A stretch of 27,502 nt of DNA. It comes from CAZFLD01 sp964519835. GTDB lineage: Bacteria > Spirochaetota > Spirochaetia > DSM-27196 > CAZFLD01. Below are positions 1-8,277 of this stretch, in pieces. The translations under genes were made by a program, and so were the position numbers. Each line of letters begins with the position of its first letter. The first letter of the stretch is position 1. The stretch lies in NCBI GenBank assembly GCA_964519835.1, contig CAZFLD010000058.1:1-27502 (forward strand), in the 5' to 3' direction. The notes beneath the pieces were generated by a model that was not told the origin of the DNA, made no database searches, and worked only from the letters and a program-made list of their open reading frames with translations.

Positions 1-11
1 GTCGGCCAGGT

Positions 12-1139
12 TTACTCCCGCAGCTCCAGCTCTCCCAGAGACGTAGCCGCATCATCATCTGTGTTTTTAATGCCGCCGCCGGCAGGTCGGGTTCCAGCTT
101 CATTCGGCACAGGCGTATCGAATTGATAGCTCGGCTCAGTCTTCTGCCGCTTCCACGTATAGCGCATTTCTTTCCACGCGCCAACAAGAGTCCGTTGCTT
201 TGGCATGTCCCAAGCAAGCTCCTCTGCCAGGGCACCGAGGTTGTAACACGGGGTGGCGGCATACATGTGGTGTTCGATGTGAAAATTCATGTGCCAATAC
301 AGAAAACGGGAGAGCGGATCCAGGCTAATGGTCCGAGTGCATTTTCGAAAATCCGCAATGTTATCTCTGAGACCGGCATGCATAGGCAGGCCCACAAAGT
401 ACCGCCAGGCATTTCCGACAAAAGCACCGAGGGAGACGATCACCGGTAGTATCCATAGTCCCAGTAACAGTGAGACCACAAGAAGGCTGAGATGGAAGCT
501 GACGACGAGCCGGGCCCAGTTCACCGCCTTTTTTCGTTCCTCATCCGCGTCGGCAAAAATGGCCTCGGACCATTCCGGATTCCACTTCCCACGGAATCTG
601 CCGGTGAAGGCGACGTAAAACATACCCCCGACAATGTCGACAAAACCGGGCGCATTAAACGTCAAAAGAAAGAGAAGCCGATACCAGCGCAGCGAAGCAT
701 CCCTCGGAAGCACCACTTCCCGGTCACCGCGGGGATGGAGGGTATACATGTGGTGGAAGGTGTGGCTCCGTTTGTAATGGTGAAAGTTCACCCAGCCAAC
801 CAGACTGAAGAAGCGAAGAAAAAACTCGTTGAGCCATTTGGTTTTGAAAACCGTCCCGTGCGATAACTCATGAGTCACGAGTCCCGGAATAAACGAGTAG
901 AAGGAGCCGTGTAACCAGAGCAACGCCGCGAAGGCGGCCCACATCTGCTGCACGAACAGCAGATACGTGAGGGTGCCCGTTATGGCAATCAATGTGATAT
1001 GACCTCCGGCCTGCAGCAGACCTTTGAAATCACTCCGCCGGGTCAATCGACGCAGCTTGTCACGGTCAATTGGGCAGCGATACCAGTCGACCGTAAAGCC
1101 CCTGCGAACTTCGGCTAACGGTGGATAATTTGTAGTCAT
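12..1139 (-). CDS. Membrane fatty acid desaturase
   Basis: A 375-residue membrane-bound di-iron fatty acid desaturase, which would introduce a double bond into an acyl chain at the cytoplasmic membrane. The three histidine boxes of the family are visible in order: HELSH at residues 90-94, HTFHH at 126-130 and HIEHH at 287-291. Hydrophobic segments lie at about 47-93, 155-180 and 212-250. The length is normal for the family. The ATG at 1139 has no strong ribosome site. The last ~50 residues are polar and probably disordered. The gene is divergent from the phospholipase C-like gene and may share the 120-bp region between them. Substrate and double-bond position cannot be read from the sequence. 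The family call is firm. Confidence 0.92.
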   Translation of the reverse strand: MTTNYPPLAEVRRGFTVDWYRCPIDRDKLRRLTRRSDFKGLLQAGGHITLIAITGTLTYLLFVQQMWAAFAALLWLHGSFYSFIPGLVTHELSHGTVFKTKWLNEFFLRFFSLVGWVNFHHYKRSHTFHHMYTLHPRGDREVVLPRDASLRWYRLLFLLTFNAPGFVDIVGGMFYVAFTGRFRGKWNPEWSEAIFADADEERKKAVNWARLVVSFHLSLLVVSLLLGLWILPVIVSLGAFVGNAWRYFVGLPMHAGLRDNIADFRKCTRTISLDPLSRFLYWHMNFHIEHHMYAATPCYNLGALAEELAWDMPKQRTLVGAWKEMRYTWKRQKTEPSYQFDTPVPNEAGTRPAGGGIKNTDDDAATSLGELELRE

Positions 1140-1261
1140 GGCTCGTAGACTACTACGGTAGTCAGGATTCCATCAACGTGTTAAGGCGAGGCCCCGCTTT
1201 TGCTTCGACCAAACCGACTCACCGTGACCAGTTGCCGATCGTCCGGGTCAATCGCTACTCT

Positions 1262-2374
1262 ATGGCAATGCCGTCCCACTTGACACACCAGGTGCTTCTG
1301 GAAGAGGCGCTTGTCGGCGCGGGGATCTCGGAGCCGATCGCCATGGAAAACGCACCGTATGCCGTCATGGGCTCTCAGGGTCCGGACCTGTTCCTACACA
1401 ACCGACGGCGGGTTCCCTCCGCTCTTGCCTACGGATCGCTGGTCCACCGTCGTGGATATGGCCGGCTTTGTGGCGGCATGTACCAACACGCCGCCGCCCG
1501 GGGTTGGGGCCGGGACAGCCAAGCGTTTGCGTACGTCGTCGGTTTTGCCGGGCACGCGATCTTGGACCGGCACACCCACCCCTTTATCAACTATTGGTCC
1601 GGTTGGAGAACACAAGACGACCCCGCCTCGGAGCGGCTGCGAGGAATGCACCCCTTTCTGGAACGCCTCATCGACATCGAAGTGCTCAAGCGCTTCCGCT
1701 CGACGACGCCGCTCGAGTTTGGCTTCTACGACCAAATACGCGGTGCGGAACCGGCCATCATCGGAAGCCTCCTACGCGCGGGTCTCACGGCGGTCTATTC
1801 AAGCGCCCGACGAGATAGGCACCTTGAAAAGCGGATCGAAAACGCGTACTTGGACACACTCGGCTACTACGAGCGTACCGATCACGTCGACATCGCGTTT
1901 CTGCGCGGGCTGATCGAGGAGCAATCGCGCTCCGGGGTGGGGACTGCGTGGCTGTCGATCGTGCATCCGCCGGTCATCCCCCGGGACCTCGACGTCATAA
2001 ACGAACGTCACCGGACATGGACACATCCGTGCAACTCCCGCGAGCGCCATCGGGAGAGTTTTTGGGAACTGTTCGAGCGGGCACGCGGGCAGATGATCGG
2101 CGTTGCCGGGACCATGTACGCCGCTTGGGAGATCGGAACGAGCGAGGCGGCCGCGGAAGCAAACGCCCGGGACATTGCGCGGGCGGTCGGCGATGCAAAC
2201 CTAAGCGACGGACGACCTACCGAGCGTCCGTGTCGGAAACGGCACAGCGATCCCTTGGCTCTTGCGGAGTTGCAAGACGAGATACAAGCGGCTATCGCCC
2301 CCGAGAATGCCCCCGAGAATGCCCCCGAGAATGAGGACCGAGCAGCTCCGAGAGACCGTCGCCTAAGACGTTAA
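1262..2374 (+). CDS. Zinc-dependent phospholipase C-like protein
   Basis: A 370-residue protein resembling the zinc-dependent phospholipase C family (Zn_dep_PLPC). Visible family features are the N-terminal MPSHLTHQ, then GSQGPDLFLHN, and GFAGHAILDRHTHPFI, where His and Asp residues would bind zinc. Bacterial members of this type are mostly uncharacterised, so lipid hydrolysis is inferred from the family. The open frame extends upstream to a GTG at 1178, but family similarity begins at the ATG at 1262 or 1268, so I place the start there; neither has a clear ribosome site. The C-terminal ~80 residues are low-complexity and contain three APEN repeats encoded by a 12-bp tandem repeat. The last 83 bp overlap the convergent permease gene. 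Confidence 0.75.
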   Translation: MAMPSHLTHQVLLEEALVGAGISEPIAMENAPYAVMGSQGPDLFLHNRRRVPSALAYGSLVHRRGYGRLCGGMYQHAAARGWGRDSQAFAYVVGFAGHAILDRHTHPFINYWSGWRTQDDPASERLRGMHPFLERLIDIEVLKRFRSTTPLEFGFYDQIRGAEPAIIGSLLRAGLTAVYSSARRDRHLEKRIENAYLDTLGYYERTDHVDIAFLRGLIEEQSRSGVGTAWLSIVHPPVIPRDLDVINERHRTWTHPCNSRERHRESFWELFERARGQMIGVAGTMYAAWEIGTSEAAAEANARDIARAVGDANLSDGRPTERPCRKRHSDPLALAELQDEIQAAIAPENAPENAPENEDRAAPRDRRLRR

Positions 2375-3278
2375 AGCTCAATACGGTGGCCGCCAGAGCA
2401 ATGCCGGGCCAGACTGCCAGCCAGGTGGCGGAGAAGAGGTAGTTGCGCGCATCCTTGAGCATTAGCCCCCAACTCGGGTTTGGCGGCTGGGTTCCCAGTC
2501 CCAGATAGGAGAGACTCGCCTCTACCACCACGGCCAGAGCAAACGTGACCGAGCCCTGCACCAGGATTTTGCCCAGCATGTTCGGGACGATGTGCACAAC
2601 CGTAATCTTGAGCATCGGGGTGCCCAAGCTACGCGCGGCCTCCACGAATCCTTCGGTTTTGAGCGCCAGCGCCTCGGCCCGCACAAGCCGGGCGAAAACC
2701 GGTGAGAAGACAACACCAACCGCGGCCATCACCTGAACTATCCCGTAGCCAAAGACGGTGACCACCGCGATTGCAAGCAGGATTGTCGGGAATGCGAGCA
2801 CGCCGTCCATAAGCAGCATCAGGGTGTTCTCAACCACGCCGCCCGCGAGCCCGGCGGTCAAACCGACCACCAACCCGATGGATAGCGCGATGGACACGGA
2901 TACCAGCCCAACCGTCAACGCCGAGCGACTCCCGTAGACGAGCCGCGAAAAGACATCGCGCCCTAAGTCGTCGGTTCCCAGGAGGTGACCGCCGTCCCCC
3001 GGCGGCACAAGCCGCGCATTGTAGTCTTGGTTCAGCGGATCGTGGGTGGCGATCAGAGGCGCTGCGATCGCGCAGACGATAAGCACGAGCAGCAGGGTGC
3101 CGGCGACGTACACCAGTGGCCGAGCGTCCGGTTGGCGGATACCACCACCTGAGCGGCGGCCGCCGGCGGAGCCGGAGCCCCCCAACCCACCAAAAGCCGA
3201 GGCGCGGTCGCTGCGACCGCGCCCAGCCTTGGTCTCCGCGCTACCTGAGCTCGGTGTACCGGAGGTCGTAGGTATCAA
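2292..3278 (-). CDS. Peptide/nickel-type ABC transporter permease (DppC/OppC family)
   Basis: Inner-membrane permease of a dipeptide/oligopeptide/nickel (PepT family) importer, last gene of the five-gene operon. The conserved N-terminal pattern (a membrane segment, then APLIATHDPLNQD), GTDDLGRDVFSR and the EAA-loop region (EAARSLGTP) are all visible. The start is uncertain: there is no suitable ATG after the binding protein gene. A TTG at 3278, with AGGA eight bases upstream, overlaps that gene by 38 bp; a TTG at 3185 is the alternative. The frame also runs open to 3413, but that part is a shadow of the binding protein gene. The C-terminus ends in HSRG repeats absent from ordinary family members, produced by the overlap with the convergent gene. 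Confidence 0.85.
   Translation of the reverse strand: MIPTTSGTPSSGSAETKAGRGRSDRASAFGGLGGSGSAGGRRSGGGIRQPDARPLVYVAGTLLLVLIVCAIAAPLIATHDPLNQDYNARLVPPGDGGHLLGTDDLGRDVFSRLVYGSRSALTVGLVSVSIALSIGLVVGLTAGLAGGVVENTLMLLMDGVLAFPTILLAIAVVTVFGYGIVQVMAAVGVVFSPVFARLVRAEALALKTEGFVEAARSLGTPMLKITVVHIVPNMLGKILVQGSVTFALAVVVEASLSYLGLGTQPPNPSWGLMLKDARNYLFSATWLAVWPGIALAATVLSFNVLGDGLSELLGPHSRGHSRGHSRGR
2297..2332. repeat. 12-bp tandem repeat, three copies, coding on both strands
   Basis: The unit GCCCCCGAGAAT occurs three times without spacers. On the plus strand it encodes the APEN repeats at the end of the phospholipase C-like protein; on the minus strand it encodes the HSRG repeats at the end of the permease. 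Because the unit is 12 bp, copy number can change without a frameshift in either gene. Confidence 0.95.
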
Positions 3279-4749
3279 TCTGGACGTCCTGGTGAAAGCC
3301 GTAGACGTTCTCTCGCATTGCGATTTCGCGAAAGCTCGAGCCGATGTATACCTGCGGTACGGCCCGCGCGACGCGCTCGAGCGCCTCGGCGTAGAGCTCC
3401 TGCCGCTGCTCAAAATCCACTACGCGGCCGGCCTGGTCGATCAACTCGTGGGTGCGGTCATCGACCCACTTCACGTAGTAGCTTTCGGTGCCGATGCTGC
3501 CCAAGCGGCCCTGGGGATCCAGCTTGCCGGTGTGGCCGATGACGGTAAAATCATAGTTGCCGCCACGATACACATCGCTTATCCAGGTTGACCAGTCAAC
3601 CAATCGAATCTCGATGTTGAATCCGATGTCCGTCAGCATCTGATGGTACATTTCGCCGGCCTTCACGTGGGCCTCGTAGTTGCTAGGCAGCGCCATGATC
3701 AGCGTTTCCGAATCGTCGTAGCCGACGTCGTCAAGGATATCGGAAGCCGCCGACGGATCGTAGGGGTACAGGTCGGTAAAGTCGACGTAAAAGGGATTCG
3801 CGTAATCCATAAACGTGCCGACGACCTCGCCACCGCCGTAGGCGACGTCCATAGCCGCCTGCTTGTCGATCGCCTGCGCAACCGCGCCACGGACCTGTTG
3901 ATCATCGAGCGGGGCACGCGACGTGTTCATCGCGAGTACCATGACCAAGCTGGAAAGGTCGCGACGAATCTGGATGTTGGGGTCGGACTCGAGCATCGGC
4001 TTGTCCGCTTCGTTAAAGGATTCGATCGCGTGGAAATCTCCGGAGACGAGTCCCTGCGCGCGGACCGCTGCTTCCGGAACGATGTTGAACATAACCGCGT
4101 CGAGCATCGGGCGGCCATCCATCCAGTAGTCCTCGTTCTTCTCCAGTACGATTCGACTGTCCTGCACCCACTCAACAAATGCGAAGGGGCCGGTGCCGAC
4201 CGGCTGCGTGGCGAAGTCGTGACCGGCGTCAATCAGGCTTTTTGGTAGAATTGCGCCCCAACCGGAGGCAAGGTCGGCCAATAGCGGCGCCGACGGTTCG
4301 GTGAGCGTCAGCACAACGGTGTAATCGTCCGGCGTGCTGATCGTGTCGATCGCCTGAAAGCTACTCGCCCGGTCGGTGCTCAACGCCCGTTCGATTGTCG
4401 CCTTTACGTCCGCGCTCGTAAACACATCGCCGTTGTGGAATGTGACGCCTCGCCGGAGGCTAAACTCCCACACCGTATTGTCCGGCGAGATGCTCCAGCT
4501 CTCAGCAAGCGCCGGAACAATCTTGCTGTCCAGATCGGGCTCCACCAGCGTATCGTAGACGCTTCGGATCACCTGGAAGGTCAGCGTTCCCGCTGTAGCG
4601 TGCGGATCCATCGTGTCCGGGCTTCCGGACAGAGCAAACTGGAAAAGCTGTTCTTCGGCCGCCTCTTCGCCGGTTCCCGTCGCTCCCGCGCTTACCGCCA
4701 AGGCGACCAACAGGACCGGGACCAGCACTCGTGTCGTCATTTTCCTCAT
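3241..4749 (-). CDS. ABC transporter substrate-binding protein, family 5 (peptide/nickel type)
   Basis: A 502-residue extracytoplasmic binding protein of the SBP_bac_5 family, the receptor for the adjacent permeases and ATPases. After the signal peptide (about residues 1-22, then the ATGTGEE start of the mature chain) come the family patterns SPDTMDPHAT, LAESWSISPDNTVWEFSLRRGVTFHNGD and VGTGPFAFVEW. There is no lipobox cysteine; the Ala/Gly cleavage region followed by a Gly/Glu-rich stretch is common in spirochaetes. The ATG overlaps the end of the upstream ATPase gene by 4 bp (ATGA). The ligand (dipeptides, oligopeptides, nickel or sugar oligomers) cannot be decided from sequence. Confidence 0.92.
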   Translation of the reverse strand: MRKMTTRVLVPVLLVALAVSAGATGTGEEAAEEQLFQFALSGSPDTMDPHATAGTLTFQVIRSVYDTLVEPDLDSKIVPALAESWSISPDNTVWEFSLRRGVTFHNGDVFTSADVKATIERALSTDRASSFQAIDTISTPDDYTVVLTLTEPSAPLLADLASGWGAILPKSLIDAGHDFATQPVGTGPFAFVEWVQDSRIVLEKNEDYWMDGRPMLDAVMFNIVPEAAVRAQGLVSGDFHAIESFNEADKPMLESDPNIQIRRDLSSLVMVLAMNTSRAPLDDQQVRGAVAQAIDKQAAMDVAYGGGEVVGTFMDYANPFYVDFTDLYPYDPSAASDILDDVGYDDSETLIMALPSNYEAHVKAGEMYHQMLTDIGFNIEIRLVDWSTWISDVYRGGNYDFTVIGHTGKLDPQGRLGSIGTESYYVKWVDDRTHELIDQAGRVVDFEQRQELYAEALERVARAVPQVYIGSSFREIAMRENVYGFHQDVQIDTYDLRYTELR

Positions 4750-5573
4750 GACACACTCCTTTGAATTAGAACGTGTTTTGTGACGCGCCGATCGACATAG
4801 ACCGGCACCGAGCGCAGTAATTCCTGCGTGTACTCGTGTGACGGACTTTCGAGCAGCGCCCCAGTCGGGGCGAGCTCAACGAGCTCCCCCCGTCTCATCA
4901 CTCCAATCGTGTCGCTGATATAGCCGACCAGATTGAGGTCATGAGAAATAAACAGGTACGTGAGATTCATCTCTTTGCGAAGCCGTGTGAGGAGGTTGAT
5001 GATCTGTGCCTGGATCGATACGTCCAAGCTGCTAACCGGCTCATCGAGCACCAGCAGGTCCGGCTCGACGGCAAGGGCGCGGGCGATGCAGATCCGCTGC
5101 TTCATCCCGCCGGAGAACTCATGCGGGTAGTGGTGCATGCGTGAGGCCGGAATGTCCACGAGTTCGAGCACCTCCGCGACCCGATCGCGACGCAGACGTC
5201 GGCTTTCGCCACGATTCGCCAGCCCCTCACCCACACTCATCTCGATTGTAAGGCGCGGGTTGAGCGCGCTCGTGGGGTCCTGCGCGACGATTTGCACGCG
5301 ATGTCGTATCCGCACGAGTTGCTTGCGACCGAGCGAGCCGAGGTCAATACCGTCGATCAGGACCTGACCGGAGGTCGGCGGGTCCAGATACAAAAGCGCA
5401 CGCGCAAGCGTACTCTTGCCGCTGCCCGACTCGCCCACCAAGCCAAAGACGGTCCCGCGCTCGATCTCGAAGCTGACGTCGTGTACCGCATGGACCGGCC
5501 GCTGCCGTGAGGTCAGGAGGGCCGCGCGCCGGTGGACCTTGTGCAGATTCCGTACTTCGACGAACCCGCTCAC
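4746..5573 (-). CDS. Peptide-type ABC transporter ATP-binding protein (DppF/OppF family)
   Basis: A 275-residue cytoplasmic ATPase that would pair with the neighbouring ATPase to power the importer. It shows Walker A GESGSGKST, the Q-loop region VQIVAQDPTSALNPR, signature FSGGMKQR, Walker B LLVLDEPVSSLD and switch His in FISHDL. It is shorter than typical DppF proteins and lacks the C-terminal Cys-containing oligopeptide-transporter extension, ending soon after YTQELLRSVP. It overlaps both neighbours by 4 bp. Confidence 0.92.
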   Translation of the reverse strand: MSGFVEVRNLHKVHRRAALLTSRQRPVHAVHDVSFEIERGTVFGLVGESGSGKSTLARALLYLDPPTSGQVLIDGIDLGSLGRKQLVRIRHRVQIVAQDPTSALNPRLTIEMSVGEGLANRGESRRLRRDRVAEVLELVDIPASRMHHYPHEFSGGMKQRICIARALAVEPDLLVLDEPVSSLDVSIQAQIINLLTRLRKEMNLTYLFISHDLNLVGYISDTIGVMRRGELVELAPTGALLESPSHEYTQELLRSVPVYVDRRVTKHVLIQRSVS

Positions 5574-6568
5574 GGCACGGCCTCCTGCGGCAGGATCACA
5601 TCAGCAATTCGGCGGCACTCGGTCGAGTGTTCCGGGCGATGTGACATCGGCACAGGCGTCCATGCGGCGCACGCCTCATCTGCGAGCGGACACCGGGGGT
5701 GGAACGTACACCCGCTTGGGATCGCCTGCGCATCCGGAACGCGGCCGGGGATCGCCTCCAACGGCCGACCGCGTCGGTCGGGCTCCGGGATCGCCCGCAA
5801 GAGCAGGTCTGTGTATGGGTGCAACGGATGGGTGAACAACTCCTCCGACGGCGCCGACTCCACAATGCGGCCGGCGTAGATCACGGACACGTGATGTGCT
5901 ATCTGCTGGACCACGCTTAAGTCGTGCGACACAAAAAGAATGCCCATGTTCATCTCGCGCCGAAGACGATCAAGCAAGTCGAGGATCTGGCGTTGGACCG
6001 TAACGTCGAGCGAGGTCGTCGGCTCATCCGCAAAGAGCAGCGACGGATTGCACGAGATTGCCATAGCCATCAGCGCCCGCTGTTTCATCCCGCCTGAAAG
6101 CTCATGGGGGTAGCTCTTTAACACTGATTGTCCGTGCTGGAGCTCGACCAGCTCCATAAGCTCCTGTGCACGTCGCCGCGCCTCGGTCCGCGTCATTTTG
6201 AGATGAACGGCCAGCATCTCCCCGATGACCGCCCCGATAGTAAACGACGGGTTCAAATGCTTGCCGGGCTCTTGGAAGATCATGGCGATTTCCCGTCCCC
6301 GCAGCGCTCGAAGCTCACGTCTCGCCAACCCCAGCAGCTCGGTCCCCTTGAAGTAAATCGACTGCGCGCGGATCACCGCCGGCGGAATCGGCAGCAAGCC
6401 CAGTAGCGCCTTGGATGTGACACTCTTGCCGGAGCCGGACTCACCCACAAGCGCATGAACGGTTCCCGGCTCGACGGTAAACGAGACGCCGCGGACCGCC
6501 TCCACGTCGGACGGTCGTGCCGAGAATCTCACGGAGAGGTCGTTTACCGACAAGAGAGGCTTGCTCAT
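5570..6568 (-). CDS. Peptide-type ABC transporter ATP-binding protein (DppD/OppD family)
   Basis: A 332-residue ATPase subunit of the same importer. Walker A GESGSGKSVTSK, Q-loop region MIFQEPGKHLNPSFT, signature LSGGMKQRALMAMA, Walker B LLFADEPTTSLD and switch His in FVSHDLS are all present. The C-terminal oligopeptide-transporter motif with cysteines (CTFHPRCPLADEAC) is present, in contrast to the shorter partner. The start overlaps the permease stop by 4 bp and the end overlaps the next ATPase by 4 bp, pointing to translational coupling. Confidence 0.93.
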   Translation of the reverse strand: MSKPLLSVNDLSVRFSARPSDVEAVRGVSFTVEPGTVHALVGESGSGKSVTSKALLGLLPIPPAVIRAQSIYFKGTELLGLARRELRALRGREIAMIFQEPGKHLNPSFTIGAVIGEMLAVHLKMTRTEARRRAQELMELVELQHGQSVLKSYPHELSGGMKQRALMAMAISCNPSLLFADEPTTSLDVTVQRQILDLLDRLRREMNMGILFVSHDLSVVQQIAHHVSVIYAGRIVESAPSEELFTHPLHPYTDLLLRAIPEPDRRGRPLEAIPGRVPDAQAIPSGCTFHPRCPLADEACAAWTPVPMSHRPEHSTECRRIADVILPQEAVP

Positions 6569-7494
6569 GACGCCACCCGGATCCGCGGATTGACCACGCT
6601 GTAGAGTACGTCGGCCAGGAAATTGGTGGTGGAAAAGATAATCGCCACAAAGATCACACCACCTTGAATCACCGGGAAGTCACGAATTTGAATCGCCGAG
6701 AGGAGCAATCGGCCGACGCCGGGAAGCGAGAACACCTGTTCGATGATAATCGTCCCGCCGAGCATCCCACCAAACTGTATCCCTGCGATGGTAATCACCG
6801 GCAGCAGCGCATTCTTGAGCGCGTGCCGATACCGCACGCTCGCGCGCGGCAGTCCCAACGACTCGGCGGTGAGCACGTACTCCCGGTCGAGCTGATCGAT
6901 CATCGACGAACGGACGTAGCGGACCAAAAGCGCGCTCCGCCCCACCGCAAGCGCCACCGCCGGCAGGACCAAGTGGGCGATGGTATTGGCGCCGAACAGC
7001 GGGAACCATCCCAGGCGCACCGAAAAAATCAGCAGAAGCAGGATGCCCAGCCAAAAGCTGGGCACGGCCATCCCCAGTTGGGAATACACCATCCCGGAGA
7101 AGTCGAGCGCGGTCCATCGGTGTACCGCGGAGAGCACGCCGATCGGGATCGCGATCAAGAGCGAGATGACAAAAGCCATAAGCGCGATGCTGATCGTTAA
7201 CGGGAAGCGACGCAGAATCTCGCCCATGGCAGGCCGCTCGTCGAAGAGCGAGTTTCCGAAATCAAAACGGAATACATCCCAAATCCATCGCAAATACTGC
7301 TCGAAAACCGGCCGGTCGAGCCCGAGCTCACTCTGAATGGCGGCAATCTGGTCCGGCTCGGCATCGATGCCGGCGATGACCGCCGCCGGGTCGCCCGGGA
7401 GCACACGTACCAAAAAGAACACAATCGTCGTCATGACAAAGACGGTAAGAAGCAAGCGACCGAGCCGCTTTGTTAGAAAGGCTGCTACCCCCAT
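6565..7494 (-). CDS. Peptide/nickel-type ABC transporter permease (DppB/OppB family)
   Basis: A 309-residue inner-membrane permease and the first gene of the operon. It has the family N-terminus (FLTKRLGRLLLTVFVMTT followed by VRVLPGDPA), LGLDRPVFEQYLRW, and the EAA region (YVLTAESLGLPRASVRYRHALKNALLP). The ATG at 7494 is preferred because AAGGG lies five bases upstream; an in-frame GTG at 7500 is the alternative. Operon order is B-D-F-A-C, with the binding protein fourth and the second permease last. Confidence 0.92.
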   Translation of the reverse strand: MGVAAFLTKRLGRLLLTVFVMTTIVFFLVRVLPGDPAAVIAGIDAEPDQIAAIQSELGLDRPVFEQYLRWIWDVFRFDFGNSLFDERPAMGEILRRFPLTISIALMAFVISLLIAIPIGVLSAVHRWTALDFSGMVYSQLGMAVPSFWLGILLLLIFSVRLGWFPLFGANTIAHLVLPAVALAVGRSALLVRYVRSSMIDQLDREYVLTAESLGLPRASVRYRHALKNALLPVITIAGIQFGGMLGGTIIIEQVFSLPGVGRLLLSAIQIRDFPVIQGGVIFVAIIFSTTNFLADVLYSVVNPRIRVAS

Positions 7495-7628
7495 AGGCAC
7501 CCTTAGGGATACACGGGGTATATTAGCTGTTGATTAGGGTATTCCCATTGAAAAAGAGATTCGTTTCTACGGCCCAGCATCGTTTTAACCATTTTCTTAT
7601 TGCCTGCGGAGCAAACGGGGGCGTCGGC

Positions 7629-8276
7629 ATGGGAAACGTGCCTCCTTCGAACGCGCCGGCGGCGTCGGTTGCGCTGTTCGGCGAGCTTTGTGACCGCTAT
7701 CAGGCTCCCGGGCGATACTACCACACCCTGGAACACGTCGTCGAATGCTTGGACCACCTTGCGTGGTGGGACCACGAGACCGGAGAATCGACGCCATGTG
7801 TGGTTTCTCTTGCGGTGTGGTACCACGACTTGGTCTACGATCCCCGTCGCAGCGACAACGAGGCGCGTTCGGCCGAACGCGCCCACGACGTGGCACTGGA
7901 GCTCGGGTGGTCTACCGGCGAAGCGGCGGCGGTACGGCGGTTGGTCATGGCGACCGCCCATCTGCCGTCGGCAGGCTTATCCCAATCACGCTCCGATCGA
8001 GCCGCGTCGCAGAGCGGACCATGGTCGGACCTCGTCCACGATGTGGACCTTGTGATCCTTGGCGCTCCGCGCGCACGCTACCAGCGCTATCGCGCCGACG
8101 TCCGCTCGGAATACTCCCATGTGCCCGACGAACTCTACACGGCCGGCAGGGGCAAGATCCTCCGAGACTTCCGAAGCCGATCTTCGATTTACCGACTGCC
8201 GCCCTTTGAACGGGTCTTCGGCCGGGAAGCGCGGGCGAACATCGACTGGGAGCTGACGTTCCATGGCGCCGGGTGA
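7629..8276 (+). CDS. HD-superfamily metal-dependent phosphohydrolase-like protein (COG4339 type)
   Basis: A small cytoplasmic protein of the HD-superfamily group often labelled 'predicted metal-dependent HD superfamily phosphohydrolase' (COG4339). Family patterns are YYHTLEHVVECL, WYHDLVYDPRRSDNEARSAE and HDVDLVILG, which carry the metal-binding His and Asp residues. The natural substrate of the family is not known to me. The open frame starts upstream at a TTG (7530), but the ATG at 7629 with a G-rich stretch before it gives the usual family length (215 residues). It lies divergent from the peptide-transporter operon and ends one base before the fucosidase stop on the other strand. Confidence 0.78.
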   Translation: MGNVPPSNAPAASVALFGELCDRYQAPGRYYHTLEHVVECLDHLAWWDHETGESTPCVVSLAVWYHDLVYDPRRSDNEARSAERAHDVALELGWSTGEAAAVRRLVMATAHLPSAGLSQSRSDRAASQSGPWSDLVHDVDLVILGAPRARYQRYRADVRSEYSHVPDELYTAGRGKILRDFRSRSSIYRLPPFERVFGREARANIDWELTFHGAG

Positions 8277-8277
8277 A

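Noticed and set aside
3279..3413. Longer N-terminus of the DppC-type permease
   Set aside because: This part lies in the binding protein gene in another frame and encodes a Ser/Thr/Arg-rich shadow sequence with no family similarity.
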